A stretch of DNA of 64,000 bases from DATEDA01 sp963744255 (GTDB lineage Bacteria; Pseudomonadota; Gammaproteobacteria; Burkholderiales; SG8-39), in the NCBI GenBank assembly GCA_963744255.1, contig CAVUSZ010000046.1, positions 1 through 64,000 of the forward strand. Direction: 5' to 3'. Each line of letters opens with the position of its first letter. The first letter of the stretch is position 1. A program made the position numbers and the translations under genes. This document shows positions 34,787-43,646 of this stretch, in pieces. A model generated the notes under the pieces. That model was not told where the DNA came from. It saw only the letters and a program-made list of their open reading frames with translations, and ran no database searches.

Positions 34787-36349
34787 GTGCTCCTCGTCGA
34801 GCTCCTGATCGGGCTGTTCGCGGCGGCGATCGCGCTCGCGTGGATCGCGCGCCACCTCGGCCTTCCGTACCCGATCGCGCTGGTGGTCGGCGGCGCCGCG
34901 ATCGGCTTCGTGCCCGGCCTGCCGCGGCTGCCGTTCGATCCGAACCTGATCCTCGTGCTCGTCTTGCCGCCGATCCTCTACCAGGCGGCGCTGTTCACGT
35001 CCTGGCGCGACTTCCGCGCCAACTTCTGCCAGATCTCACTGCTCGCGGTGGGGCTTGTCATCGCGACTACGGTCGCGGTCGCGGCGACGCTCAAGTGGCT
35101 GGTACCCGAGCTGCCGTGGGCGGTGGCGTTTGCGTTCGGCGCCATCGTCTCGCCGCCGGACGCGGTCGCGGCGACGGCGATCATGTCGAGGATGAACGTG
35201 CCGCGCCGCATCGTGACTCTGATCGAAGGCGAAAGCCTGGTGAACGACGCTTCAGGCCTGGTGCTCTATCGGTTCGCCGTGGCTGCCGCCCTCACCGGCA
35301 CGTTCTCGCTCGCGCAGGCCACCGGCGAGTTCGTGCTCGTCGCGCTCGGCGGCGTCGCGGTCGGCGTCGCACTCGGTCGGCTCTTCGTCGCCATTCACCG
35401 GCGGGTCGGCGACACGCTGATGGAGCTGATGCTGTCGCTGATGCTGCCGTACCTCGCCTATCTCGCCACGGAGACGCTGCACCTTTCCGGGGTCCTCGCG
35501 GTCGTTGCCGCCGGGCTGGTGCGCGCCAGGTATGCGCCGGAGGCGTTCTCGCCTCAGGCGCGCATCGCCGCGTACTCGCTTTGGCGGGTGGTGGTGTTCG
35601 CGGTGAACTGCATCGTCTTTATCCTCATCGGCCTGCAGCTTCCCCATCTCGTCGCGGGGCTCGTCGGAACGTCGCTCGCGCAGGCGATCGGCTACGGCAT
35701 TCTGCTCAGCTTCATCGCGATTCTCGTGCGGCTGGCGTGGGTGTTCCCGGGCGGCTACCTGGCCCGTCTCGTACTCGCATGGCTCGGCCGGCCGGAGCCG
35801 ATGCCGCCGTGGCGGCATGTCGCGGTGGTCGGCTGGTGCGGGATGCGCGGCATCGTGTCGCTCGCCGCGGCGCTCGCCCTGCCGCTCGCGCTTCCGGATG
35901 GGACGCCGTTCCCGGGGCGCGATCTCCTCGTCTTCCTCGCGTTCGTGGTGATCTTCGTGACGCTGATCGTGCCCGGTCTCACGCTCGGGCCGCTCGTCCG
36001 GGCGCTCAGGATCGGCGGTGACTGGAGCGTGCACGACGAGCAGACGCTTGCGCGCGCCGAAACCGCCCGGGCGGCGCTCGCCGAGATCGGTCGCCTCGAG
36101 CGCGAGCGCGATGTCACGCCCGAGATCGCCGCGAGTCTCCGGCACGACTTCGCGGCGCGTCTCGCGCACGCGGCTCCGACTGCGCTGGCGCTCACATATG
36201 GCGACGATCCCTGGTACCGCGCGCGGCGCGCGATCGTGCGGGCCGAGCGCCGGCATCTCGTCGCGCTATGGCGCGCGGGTAGAATCGGCGACGAGGTCTT
36301 GCATGAGATCGAACGCGAGCTGGATTTCGAGGAGTCGCTGCTCGGCTAG
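34787..36349 (+). CDS. CPA1-family Na+/H+ antiporter
   Basis: 520 residues, about 12 helices. The ion site FGAIVSPPDAVAATAI with the Asp and EGESLVNDASGLVLYRFA are the CPA1/NhaP-type signatures; also GWCGMRGIVSLAAALAL. The C-terminal 110 residues are a soluble charged helix (RAETARAALAEIGRLERERD) ending EIERELDFEESLLG, as in NhaP2/YjcE-type antiporters. Exchanges Na+ or K+ for protons at the inner membrane. GTG start; the end overlaps the GumN gene by 47 bp. Confidence 0.9.
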   Translation: MLLVELLIGLFAAAIALAWIARHLGLPYPIALVVGGAAIGFVPGLPRLPFDPNLILVLVLPPILYQAALFTSWRDFRANFCQISLLAVGLVIATTVAVAATLKWLVPELPWAVAFAFGAIVSPPDAVAATAIMSRMNVPRRIVTLIEGESLVNDASGLVLYRFAVAAALTGTFSLAQATGEFVLVALGGVAVGVALGRLFVAIHRRVGDTLMELMLSLMLPYLAYLATETLHLSGVLAVVAAGLVRARYAPEAFSPQARIAAYSLWRVVVFAVNCIVFILIGLQLPHLVAGLVGTSLAQAIGYGILLSFIAILVRLAWVFPGGYLARLVLAWLGRPEPMPPWRHVAVVGWCGMRGIVSLAAALALPLALPDGTPFPGRDLLVFLAFVVIFVTLIVPGLTLGPLVRALRIGGDWSVHDEQTLARAETARAALAEIGRLERERDVTPEIAASLRHDFAARLAHAAPTALALTYGDDPWYRARRAIVRAERRHLVALWRAGRIGDEVLHEIERELDFEESLLG

Positions 36350-37232
36350 GGATTGCGCAGTTGCGGCTGCCTGCGCGCTCGCGTTCGCCGCGACGCCGGC
36401 CGCCGCAGACCCCGCGGCGCCGCCATTCAGCGAGGGCCTGCTCTGGCGCGTCTCGAAGGCCGGCGTGCAGGACAGCTTCGTCTTCGGCACGATCCATATC
36501 GCCGACCCGCGCGTGAACCGGATCGCGAAGCCGGTGGAGGACGCGCTCTGGCGCTCGCGCACGCTCGCGCTCGAGCTCGGTGCCGGCGCGGTCGTCGACC
36601 CGCAGGTCTTCGAGCTCGAGCAGTTCCGTGACGGTCGGCGGCTCCAGCCGCTGATCGGTGACGAGGCGTTCGTGCAGGTGCGTACCGAGCTCGCTGCGCA
36701 AAACGTTCCCGAGCGCGTCATCGAGCGGATGAAACCCTGGGCCGCGATGATGAAGATCGCGCGTGCGGCGCCGCGCGGCGAGGAGGCGAGCCTCGACCAG
36801 CAGCTCCTCGCCGCCGCACGTGCGCGCGGGCTGAAGGTGGCGCCGCTGGAGTGGGTGGAGGAGCAGATCGCCGCGTTCGACGGGGTGCCGCTCGAATCGC
36901 AGGTAGCGCTGCTCAAGCACACGCTTGCCCATCGCGGAGCGCTCGAGGCTGGGGTGGATGCGACGATCGACGCGTGGCTACGGCGCGACCTCGCCCTCCT
37001 CGCCCTGCTCAGCGATCGCCTGGGCGACCGGTTCCCGGGCATGGGCCAGCACTACTGGCAGCTCACCCGGCACATCATTCACAACCGTACGATCCTGATG
37101 CATCACCGACTGTTCATGCCCCTGCGCGGCGGGCGGGTGTTCGTCGCCGTCGGCGCGCTGCACCTTCCCGGCGACAGGGGATTGCTCGGCCTGATCGCGC
37201 GGGACGGTTATCGCGTGACGCGGGTATGGTGA
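36303..37232 (+). CDS. TraB/GumN family protein, secreted
   Basis: 309 residues. Signal sequence with a long basic n-region and core AVAAACALAFAATPAAA. The TraB/GumN (Tiki-like) domain shows GLLWRVSKAGVQDSFVFGTI (with the conserved GTxH, here GTIH) and, at the end, VFVAVGALHLPGDRGLLGLI (GAxHLPG). Related Tiki proteins are metalloproteases. The ATG lies 47 bp inside the antiporter gene; no later start codon leaves a signal peptide. The stop overlaps purN by 7 bp. Confidence 0.85.
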   Translation: MRSNASWISRSRCSARDCAVAAACALAFAATPAAADPAAPPFSEGLLWRVSKAGVQDSFVFGTIHIADPRVNRIAKPVEDALWRSRTLALELGAGAVVDPQVFELEQFRDGRRLQPLIGDEAFVQVRTELAAQNVPERVIERMKPWAAMMKIARAAPRGEEASLDQQLLAAARARGLKVAPLEWVEEQIAAFDGVPLESQVALLKHTLAHRGALEAGVDATIDAWLRRDLALLALLSDRLGDRFPGMGQHYWQLTRHIIHNRTILMHHRLFMPLRGGRVFVAVGALHLPGDRGLLGLIARDGYRVTRVW

Positions 37233-37867
37233 ACGGCACGACCGTGAGCGTCGTTGTCCTCATCTCCGGCCGCGGCAGCAATTTGCAGGCCATGGTCGAG
37301 GCTGGCGTACCGATCGCGGCAGTCATCAGCAATCGCGCCGACGCTGCCGGCCTGGGGTTTGCGCGCTCGCGCCGTCTGCCCGCCGCGACCGTCGCGCATA
37401 CCGCGTATCCGACGCGCGAGCGCTTCGACGAGGCGCTCGCGGCCGAGATCGACCGGCACTCGCCGCAGCTCATCGCGCTGGCCGGGTTCATGCGCATCCT
37501 CACACCGGCGTTCACACGGCGCTACGAGGGCCGGCTGCTCAACATTCATCCGTCGCTCCTGCCGGCTTTCCCCGGACTGCAAACGCACGCGCGGGCGCTC
37601 GAGGCGGGCGTGAAGGTGCACGGCTGCACGGTCCATTTGGTGACGGCCGATCTCGACCATGGGCCGATCGTCATCCAGGCGACGGTACCGGTCTTGCCGG
37701 ACGACGATGAGGCGCGCTTGGCTGCGCGTGTCCTTACCCAGGAGCATCGCATCTATCCGCAGGCGGTCCGCTGGTTCCTCGACGGGAAGCTCGTGATCGA
37801 GCGCGGGATCGTGCAGGTGCGCGAGCCGGGCGCGCGGCAGTGGCTCTTCGCTGATCAGCCCGCGTGA
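37226..37867 (+). CDS. purN: phosphoribosylglycinamide formyltransferase
   Basis: 213 residues. SVVVLISGRGSNLQAMVEA (phosphate-binding loop), AGFMRILTPAF, NIHPSLLPAFPGLQTHARAL with the catalytic Asn-His, and HLVTADLDHGPIVIQATVPV with the Asp. Catalyses GAR to FGAR with 10-formyl-THF in purine synthesis. PurM is not adjacent; instead the gene sits in an overlapping chain between a GumN gene (7 bp overlap) and an RsmB-like methyltransferase (4 bp overlap). GTG at 37229 is an alternative start. Confidence 0.95.
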   Translation: MVNGTTVSVVVLISGRGSNLQAMVEAGVPIAAVISNRADAAGLGFARSRRLPAATVAHTAYPTRERFDEALAAEIDRHSPQLIALAGFMRILTPAFTRRYEGRLLNIHPSLLPAFPGLQTHARALEAGVKVHGCTVHLVTADLDHGPIVIQATVPVLPDDDEARLAARVLTQEHRIYPQAVRWFLDGKLVIERGIVQVREPGARQWLFADQPA

Positions 37868-39147
37868 GGATAACGGTCGCGCTCGTCGAAGCGGCTGCAG
37901 CCGCGGCGCGCGAGATGCTCCGGTTCGAGCGACCCGCGGACGGCGTGCTCGGGGCGTTCTTCCGCGCGCACCCGAAGCTCGGCGCGCACGACCGTGCGTT
38001 CGTCGCCGAGACAGTCTATGCGCTTCTGCGTCGCAAGCGTCTGATCGAGTACGCGGTCGCCGAGACCGGGCTCGAGCGCGTCGATGCGCGGCTGCTCGTG
38101 CTCGCAGCCGCGGTGCGCGTGCGCGGCATGAACCTCCGCGAGCTCTGCGACACGGTCCGCCCCGACGAGGCCGCATGGCTCGAAGGCGTGAAGGGCGCCG
38201 CACGCGGTACGCTCCCGTTCAGCGTCGGCTGCGATCTGCCAGACTGGGTCATTGCCCGGCTCGTCCCCGTGCTCGGCGAAGAGAGCCTCGCACAGCTTGC
38301 GCACGCGCTCAACCAGCCCGCCCCCCTCGATCTCCGCGTGAACACGGCGAAGGGGCACCGCGACGCGGTGCTCGGCCAGCTCGCCGCCGACGCGATCGCC
38401 GCGTCGCCGACACCGTACTCGCCCGTCGGTATCCGGCTCGGGGAGAAGCCTGCAATCAACCGGCACCCGCTATTCGAGGGCGGGGCGGTCGAGGTCCAGG
38501 ACGAAGGGAGCCAGCTGCTCTGCCATCTCCTCGCGCCGCGGCGCGGCGAGATGGTCGTCGATTTCTGCGCCGGCGCCGGCGGCAAGTCGCTCGCCCTCGG
38601 CGCGCTGATGCGCTCGACCGGGCGCGTGTATGCGTTCGACGTCTCCGCGCGGCGGCTTGCCGAACTGCGGCCGCGCCTCGCGCGCTCGGGGCTGTCGAAC
38701 GTTCATCCGCATGTGATCGCCTCCGAGCGCGATCCGAAAGTGAAGCGGCTGTCCGGTAAAATCGACCGCGTGCTCGTCGACGCGCCGTGCACCGGGCTCG
38801 GAACGCTCCGACGCAACCCGGACCTCAAGTGGCGGCAGACCGAGGCCGCGCTGGGCGAGCTCGCCGCGAAGCAGGCGGCGATCCTCGCTGCCGCCGCCAC
38901 GCTGGTTCGCACCGGCGGCCGGCTGCTGTATGCGACCTGCAGCCTGCTCGCGGAGGAGAACGAGAACATCGTCCGCGAGTTCCTGGAGCGTCATCCGCAG
39001 TACCGTCTTGTTCCCGCGCGGCCGGCGCTGGCGGCGGCAAGGATCGAGCTCCCGCCCGGCGAGCCGGACGACGGCTACCTACGCCTGCGGACCGACGTGC
39101 ACGGCACCGACGGCTTCTTCGGTGCGCTGATGGAGCGCGAGGCGTGA
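37864..39147 (+). CDS. RsmB/NOP2-family RNA m5C methyltransferase
   Basis: 427 residues. The N-terminal NusB-like helical part is followed by the SAM site VVDFCAGAGGKSLALGA, the two catalytic cysteines in VDAPCTGLGTLRRNPDLKW and YATCSLLAEENE. The protein resembles RsmB, but gene order is not that of rsmB (usually with fmt/def), so it is best called an RsmB-like rRNA or tRNA m5C methyltransferase. GTGA overlaps on both sides. Confidence 0.88.
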   Translation: MRITVALVEAAAAAAREMLRFERPADGVLGAFFRAHPKLGAHDRAFVAETVYALLRRKRLIEYAVAETGLERVDARLLVLAAAVRVRGMNLRELCDTVRPDEAAWLEGVKGAARGTLPFSVGCDLPDWVIARLVPVLGEESLAQLAHALNQPAPLDLRVNTAKGHRDAVLGQLAADAIAASPTPYSPVGIRLGEKPAINRHPLFEGGAVEVQDEGSQLLCHLLAPRRGEMVVDFCAGAGGKSLALGALMRSTGRVYAFDVSARRLAELRPRLARSGLSNVHPHVIASERDPKVKRLSGKIDRVLVDAPCTGLGTLRRNPDLKWRQTEAALGELAAKQAAILAAAATLVRTGGRLLYATCSLLAEENENIVREFLERHPQYRLVPARPALAAARIELPPGEPDDGYLRLRTDVHGTDGFFGALMEREA

Positions 39148-39713
39148 AGCACGCATTGTTGGCGCTTGCATGCTTCCTCTCGGCGGTGCCGGCCGCCGCC
39201 CAGCGCGCGGTGCCGCCCGCGCAGCCGTTCTCCGCCGCCGGCACCGTCCAGGTGGCGTTCGCACCCTGGGAGGATGCGGAAGGGCTCATCGTCCAGGCGA
39301 TTGCCGACGCGCAGCGGCAGATTCTCGTGCAGGCGTTCTCGTTCACCAGCCGCCGAATCGCCGCGGCGCTGATCGCGGCGCGCCGGCGCGGCGTCGAGGT
39401 GCTGGTCACCGCGGATCGGGAACAGACCGCCACCGCGGCAGGGAACCGCATCCGCGACCTCGCCGCGGCCGGCATCCCGGTATGGCTCGAGACCCGCTAC
39501 CTGGCCGCGCACAACAAGGTCATGATCATCGACGCTGGCACCCGCGAATCGGCCGTGGTGACCGGCTCATTCAACTGGACTGCCGGCGCGCAGCGCAGGA
39601 ATGCCGAGAACGTGCTGATCCTCCGGCGGAACCGCGACCTCGCCCAGGCCTATGAAGCCAACTGGCGCCGCCATCAGGCGCAGGCGTCGCCCTACCCGGC
39701 ACCGCGCAAGTGA
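39144..39713 (+). CDS. secreted PLD-family endonuclease (Nuc-like)
   Basis: 189 residues. Signal peptide KHALLALACFLSAVPAAA then AQRAVPP. One phospholipase D motif HNKVMIIDAGTRESAVVTGS (HxK...D) with SFNWTAGAQRRNAEN (N and E of the HKD module). Single-HKD proteins of this length act as dimers, as the Nuc endonuclease does. Likely periplasmic nuclease. The GTG start overlaps the methyltransferase stop. Confidence 0.88.
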   Translation: MKHALLALACFLSAVPAAAQRAVPPAQPFSAAGTVQVAFAPWEDAEGLIVQAIADAQRQILVQAFSFTSRRIAAALIAARRRGVEVLVTADREQTATAAGNRIRDLAAAGIPVWLETRYLAAHNKVMIIDAGTRESAVVTGSFNWTAGAQRRNAENVLILRRNRDLAQAYEANWRRHQAQASPYPAPRK

Positions 39714-41023
39714 ACGATCGCCTCGAAACGCAGTTCGAGAACCTGCTCCTCGCCGTCTGGGCCGACCTGCAGCAGCCGAACGTCGTCTGGCAGATCGCCG
39801 CGCTCGCGGCTTGCATCATCCTGGCCTGGGCCCTCAGCCGGCTGGTCCTGCGGCGGACGCCCAGCGCCGCGGCGGCGAAGTGGCGGTTCGGCGCCGGGGG
39901 CCTCAAGCGGATTCTGTTCCCGCTGTTTGCGCTCGTGCTCGTCGTAGTCGCGCGCGAGATCCTGCGCCCGCACCTGCACGTTAGTCTGCTCGATCTCGCG
40001 GTGCCGCTGGCGGGCTCGGCTGCGCTGATCCGGATTCTCGTCTACACGCTGCGCTACGTGTTCGCGCCGAGTGGTGTGCTCGCGGCCTTCGAGCGCGGGA
40101 TCGCCCTCGTCGTGTGGGGCGCGTTCGCGCTTTACCTTATCGGCGTGCTGCCGGCAATCGTCGACGGGCTGGACGCGATCCAGTTCCAGGTCGGCAAGCA
40201 GCGGATCTCGGTCTGGCTGGTCCTGCAGGCGCTGCTCTGGGCGACGGTCACGGTTCTTGCGGCACTATGGGCGGGCAGCGCGATCGAGGCGCGGTTGATG
40301 CGTGCCTCGACGCTGCACCCTAACCTGCGAGTCGTGTTCGCGCGGCTCGTGAACGCGCTGCTGGTGGTGCTCGCGGTGATCATCGCGCTGCCGCTGGTGG
40401 GGATCGACCTGACGGTGCTAAGCGTGTTCGGGGGCGCGCTCGGCGTCGGCATCGGCCTCGGTCTGCAGCGGATCGCGTCGAACTACGTGAGCGGTTTCAT
40501 CCTGCTCGTCGAACGGTCGATCCGGATCGGCGACATGATCACCGCCGACCAGTTCTACGGCGAGGTGAAGGACATCACGACCCGCTACGTCGTCGTGCGC
40601 GCGCTCGACGGCCGCGAGGCGATCATCCCGAACGAGCTGCTGATCACCACCAAGGTTCTCAATCATTCCTACACCGACAACAAGGTACGCCATGCCCTCG
40701 AGGTGCAGGTCGCGTACGGCGCAGACATCGGGCGCGCGTTGCGGCTGATGGAGACGATCGCGGCGCGGCAGCCGCGCGTCCTCAAGGACCCGGCGCCGCT
40801 CGCCTTCCTGACCGGGTTCGCGGAATCGGGCGTGGCACTCGAACTCGGCTTTTGGATCGCCGATCCGGATCAGGGGACGGCCGGCGTGAAGTCCGAGATC
40901 GGGCTCGAGATCCTGCAGAGCTTCCGAACCGAGGGACTCGAGATTCCGTATCCGCAGCGCGACGTGCGGATTCTTTCCGTGCCGGGAGCGGACAAACTGC
41001 CGCCGGCCGCGGCTGGCCGATGA
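39710..41023 (+). CDS. MscS-family mechanosensitive channel
   Basis: 437 residues. Several N-terminal helices (residues 15-200), then the pore helix region with VVLAVIIALPLVGIDLTVLS and FGGALGVGIGLGLQRIASNY (the glycine/alanine-rich TM3 and the MscS signature), followed by ERSIRIGDMITADQFYGEVK and the beta domain RALDGREAIIPNELLITTKV. Gates ions or solutes under membrane tension. GTGA overlap with the nuclease gene. Confidence 0.9.
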   Translation: MNDRLETQFENLLLAVWADLQQPNVVWQIAALAACIILAWALSRLVLRRTPSAAAAKWRFGAGGLKRILFPLFALVLVVVAREILRPHLHVSLLDLAVPLAGSAALIRILVYTLRYVFAPSGVLAAFERGIALVVWGAFALYLIGVLPAIVDGLDAIQFQVGKQRISVWLVLQALLWATVTVLAALWAGSAIEARLMRASTLHPNLRVVFARLVNALLVVLAVIIALPLVGIDLTVLSVFGGALGVGIGLGLQRIASNYVSGFILLVERSIRIGDMITADQFYGEVKDITTRYVVVRALDGREAIIPNELLITTKVLNHSYTDNKVRHALEVQVAYGADIGRALRLMETIAARQPRVLKDPAPLAFLTGFAESGVALELGFWIADPDQGTAGVKSEIGLEILQSFRTEGLEIPYPQRDVRILSVPGADKLPPAAAGR

Positions 41024-41143
41024 CCCTGCGCGAGGCGATCGGGCTCGGGAAAGGCCGATTTCGCGTAGAATTCGCCCGGCGTCGCGGATTTCTGCCGCCG
41101 ATTGTTCGAACAAGAACCGTTCTCCCGAGGAGAAAGAGCTCTC

Positions 41144-42334
41144 ATGAACGTCGCCGACTTCCTGTTTGCCGGCGTATTTGACTTGCCGTGGTGGGGTGTT
41201 GCGCTCGTCGCGCTCGCGCTGACGCACGTGACCATCGCCGCGGTCACCATCTACCTGCATCGCTGCCAGGCCCACCGGGCGCTTGATCTTCACCCGCTGC
41301 CGGCGCACTTCTTCCGGTTCTGGCTGTGGCTCACGACCGGCATGATAACCAGGGAATGGGCCGCGATCCACCGCAAGCACCACGCGAAGGTCGAGACGCC
41401 CGAGGATCCACACAGCCCGCAGGTGTACGGGATCAACCGCGTGCTGTGGCGCGGCGTGTTCCTCTACGTCGCCGAGTCGCACAACCGCGAGACGCTGGAG
41501 CGCTACGGCCACGGCACTCCGGACGATTGGGTGGAGCGTAACCTCTACTCGCGCTTTACGGTCGCCGGATTGACGCTGATGGGGCTCACGAACGTCGCGC
41601 TGTTCGGTCTTCTCCCCGGCCTGGCTGTCCTAGTGGTGCAGATCGCCTGGATCCCGTTCTGGGCGGCGGGTGTCATCAACGGCGTCGGGCACTTCTGGGG
41701 CTACCGCAGCTGGGACACGCCGGATGCGAGCCGCAACATCGTGCCGATCGGCATCCTGATCGGCGGCGAGGAACTGCACAACAACCACCACGCCTACGCG
41801 ACGTCGGCGAGACTCTCGAGCAAGTGGTACGAGATCGACGTCGGCTGGCTGTACATCCGGGTGCTCGAGGTACTCGGCCTCGCGAACGTGAAGAAGCTCG
41901 CGCCGCGGCCGCGGCTCGCGAGCGCCAAGCCCGTGGTTGATCTCGAGACCGTACAGGCCGTGCTCGCGAACCGGTATGACGTCCTCGCTCGGTACGCTAA
42001 GTCGCTGAAGCAGACCTACGCCGAGGAGATCGGCAAGCTCAAGCGGTTCTCGCCTCGCGACGCCGAGCTGCTGCGCGGCATCCGCCGCTGGCTGCACCGC
42101 GACGAGCGCCGGCTGCCCGAGCGCGAGCGCGCGAGCCTCGCCGCGGGACTTGCGAAGTCGAAGGCACTCGAGACCGTGCACTCGATGCGCCGCGAGCTCG
42201 CCGCCCTGTGGGACCGCTCGTCGTCGTCCCGCGAGCAGCTCGTGAGCCAGCTCCAAGACTGGTGCCGCCGGGCGGAGGAGAGCGGTATCGCGCCGCTGCG
42301 CGACTTCTCGATCAGGCTGCGTTCTTACGCGTAA
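41144..42334 (+). CDS. acyl-lipid/acyl-CoA fatty acid desaturase
   Basis: 396 residues of the membrane di-iron desaturase family. The three histidine boxes are HRCQAH (residues about 41-46), HRKHH (78-82) and HNNHH (about 210). Membrane helices precede box 1 and lie between boxes 2 and 3. A long helical C-terminus (DVLARYAKSLKQTYAEEIGK) is usual for this proteobacterial delta-9 type. Makes unsaturated fatty acids aerobically. Possible -10 TAGAAT at 41066; GAGGAG site before the ATG. Confidence 0.92.
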   Translation: MNVADFLFAGVFDLPWWGVALVALALTHVTIAAVTIYLHRCQAHRALDLHPLPAHFFRFWLWLTTGMITREWAAIHRKHHAKVETPEDPHSPQVYGINRVLWRGVFLYVAESHNRETLERYGHGTPDDWVERNLYSRFTVAGLTLMGLTNVALFGLLPGLAVLVVQIAWIPFWAAGVINGVGHFWGYRSWDTPDASRNIVPIGILIGGEELHNNHHAYATSARLSSKWYEIDVGWLYIRVLEVLGLANVKKLAPRPRLASAKPVVDLETVQAVLANRYDVLARYAKSLKQTYAEEIGKLKRFSPRDAELLRGIRRWLHRDERRLPERERASLAAGLAKSKALETVHSMRRELAALWDRSSSSREQLVSQLQDWCRRAEESGIAPLRDFSIRLRSYA

Positions 42335-42351
42335 CCGCCTGAAGAACAAAC

Positions 42352-42378
42352 AAAAAACCCGCCGACAGCGGGTTTTTT
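42352..42378. terminator. bidirectional intrinsic terminator
   Basis: A6-CCCGC-CGACA-GCGGG-T6. The 5-bp GC stem is extended by A-T pairing, with T runs on both strands, so it can end both the desaturase gene (plus) and rpmB-rpmG (minus). Confidence 0.92.
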
Positions 42379-42394
42379 GTTGCCGAGGGCCGGC

Positions 42395-42550
42395 TTATTT
42401 CAGCTTCACTTCCTTGTAGAGCACGTGTTTGCGCGCCTTCGGGTCGTACTTCCTGATCTCGATCTTCTCGGGCGTAGTGCGCTTGTTCTTGGTCGTGGTG
42501 TAGAAGTGGCCGGTGCCGGCGGTTGATTCGAGCTTGATCTTCTCGCGCAT
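42395..42550 (-). CDS. rpmG: 50S ribosomal protein L33
   Basis: 51 residues: [20 protein letters not shown], then [20 protein letters not shown] and ends YKEVKLK. This is the cysteine-free (zinc-independent) L33 form. Downstream partner of rpmB (13 bp apart), the usual rpmB-rpmG pair of proteobacteria. Confidence 0.96.
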   Translation of the reverse strand: [51 protein letters not shown]

Positions 42551-42563
42551 GGGATCGTTCCTT

Positions 42564-42797
42564 TCAGACCTTACGCTGCTCGCGCAGATCCTTGAGCACC
42601 GCCTCGATGCCCTTCTTGTCGATCAGTCGCAGGCCTGCGGTCGACACCCGCAGGCTGACCCAGCGCTTCTCGGTCTCGAGCCAGAAACGGCGATATTGCA
42701 GGTTAGGCAGGAACCGCCGCTTGGTGCGGTTGTTGGCGTGGGACACATGGTTCCCGACCTGCGGCTTCTTGCCGGTGACTTGGCAGACTCGCGCCAT
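42564..42797 (-). CDS. rpmB: 50S ribosomal protein L28
   Basis: 77 residues: ARVCQVTGKKPQVGNHVSHA, NNRTKRRFLPNLQYRRFW, ending DLREQRKV. Only one cysteine near the N-terminus, so no zinc knuckle. ATG with GGAGAAC upstream. Starts about 70 bp after the radC stop on the same strand. Confidence 0.97.
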   Translation of the reverse strand: MARVCQVTGKKPQVGNHVSHANNRTKRRFLPNLQYRRFWLETEKRWVSLRVSTAGLRLIDKKGIEAVLKDLREQRKV

Positions 42798-42866
42798 GAC
42801 GGTGTTCTCCGGTCTCGCGAAAGGCGCGGATTATAGCGAAAATGCCTTTCCCGCCCAATGTCTTTC

Positions 42867-43568
42867 TTAGAGGAGTCCGCGCTCGGCAAAGGACATCGCA
42901 GCACCGTGGCCGATGACGAAATGGTCCAGCACCTTGACGTCCACGAGCGCCAACGCGCGCTGCAGGGTCGCGGTAAGCACTTGATCCGCCTGGCTGGGCT
43001 CGGCGACGCCCGAAGGATGGTTGTGCGCAAAGATGACCGCGGCGGCGTTGTGCCGGAGGGCGCATTTGACGATCTCGCGGGGGAAGACGCTGGTCTGGGT
43101 TAGGGTCCCCTGAAACAGCTCCTCGGTCGCGATCACGCGGTGCTGGGCGTCGAGGAGTACCGCCACGAACACCTCGCGGTCGCGGGTCGCGAGGGTCAGG
43201 CGAAGGTAGCTCCGCAGGTGCTCGCGGACGGCGGTAGGGGAACCGAGCGGTTCCCGGGCGGTGATCTTCTCGTGCAGCGCCCGGTTCGCGAGCTCGAACG
43301 CTGCCTTGAGCTGCGCCGTCTTCGCCGGACCGACGCCTCCCGTTCTCGCGACCGCGCTCTGTTCGGCAGCGAACAGGCCGTTGAGCGAGCCGAACGTCTC
43401 GATCAACTCGCGGCCGAGGTCGACGGCGGTCTTCCCCTTCGCGCCGGCCCGCAGGAAGATCGCCAGCAATTCTGCGTCCGACAAGCTCCCCGCGCCGCGC
43501 TCGAGCAGCTTCTCCCGCGGGCGTTCACCCGGCGGCCAGCTTGCGATGCCCGTCCTTCGAACGCCCAT
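42867..43568 (-). CDS. radC: RadC-family JAMM-domain protein
   Basis: 233 residues. N-terminal helix-hairpin-helix region (WPPGERPREKLLERGAGSLS, RTGGVGPAKTAQLKAAFELA) and the C-terminal JAB1/MPN-like metal site ALRHNAAAVIFAHNHPSG with the downstream Asp in EPSQADQVLT. RadC is not a proven repair protein; the role is unknown. Divergent from coaBC with 78 bp between the starts, a very common arrangement in proteobacteria. Confidence 0.95.
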   Translation of the reverse strand: MGVRRTGIASWPPGERPREKLLERGAGSLSDAELLAIFLRAGAKGKTAVDLGRELIETFGSLNGLFAAEQSAVARTGGVGPAKTAQLKAAFELANRALHEKITAREPLGSPTAVREHLRSYLRLTLATRDREVFVAVLLDAQHRVIATEELFQGTLTQTSVFPREIVKCALRHNAAAVIFAHNHPSGVAEPSQADQVLTATLQRALALVDVKVLDHFVIGHGAAMSFAERGLL

Positions 43569-43646
43569 TTTGCCTCCCGGAGCACAGGTCTACTTCGCGT
43601 AGAATCCCTCGCACTCTAACGCCCGGGACCCGGTACTCCGTTGACG

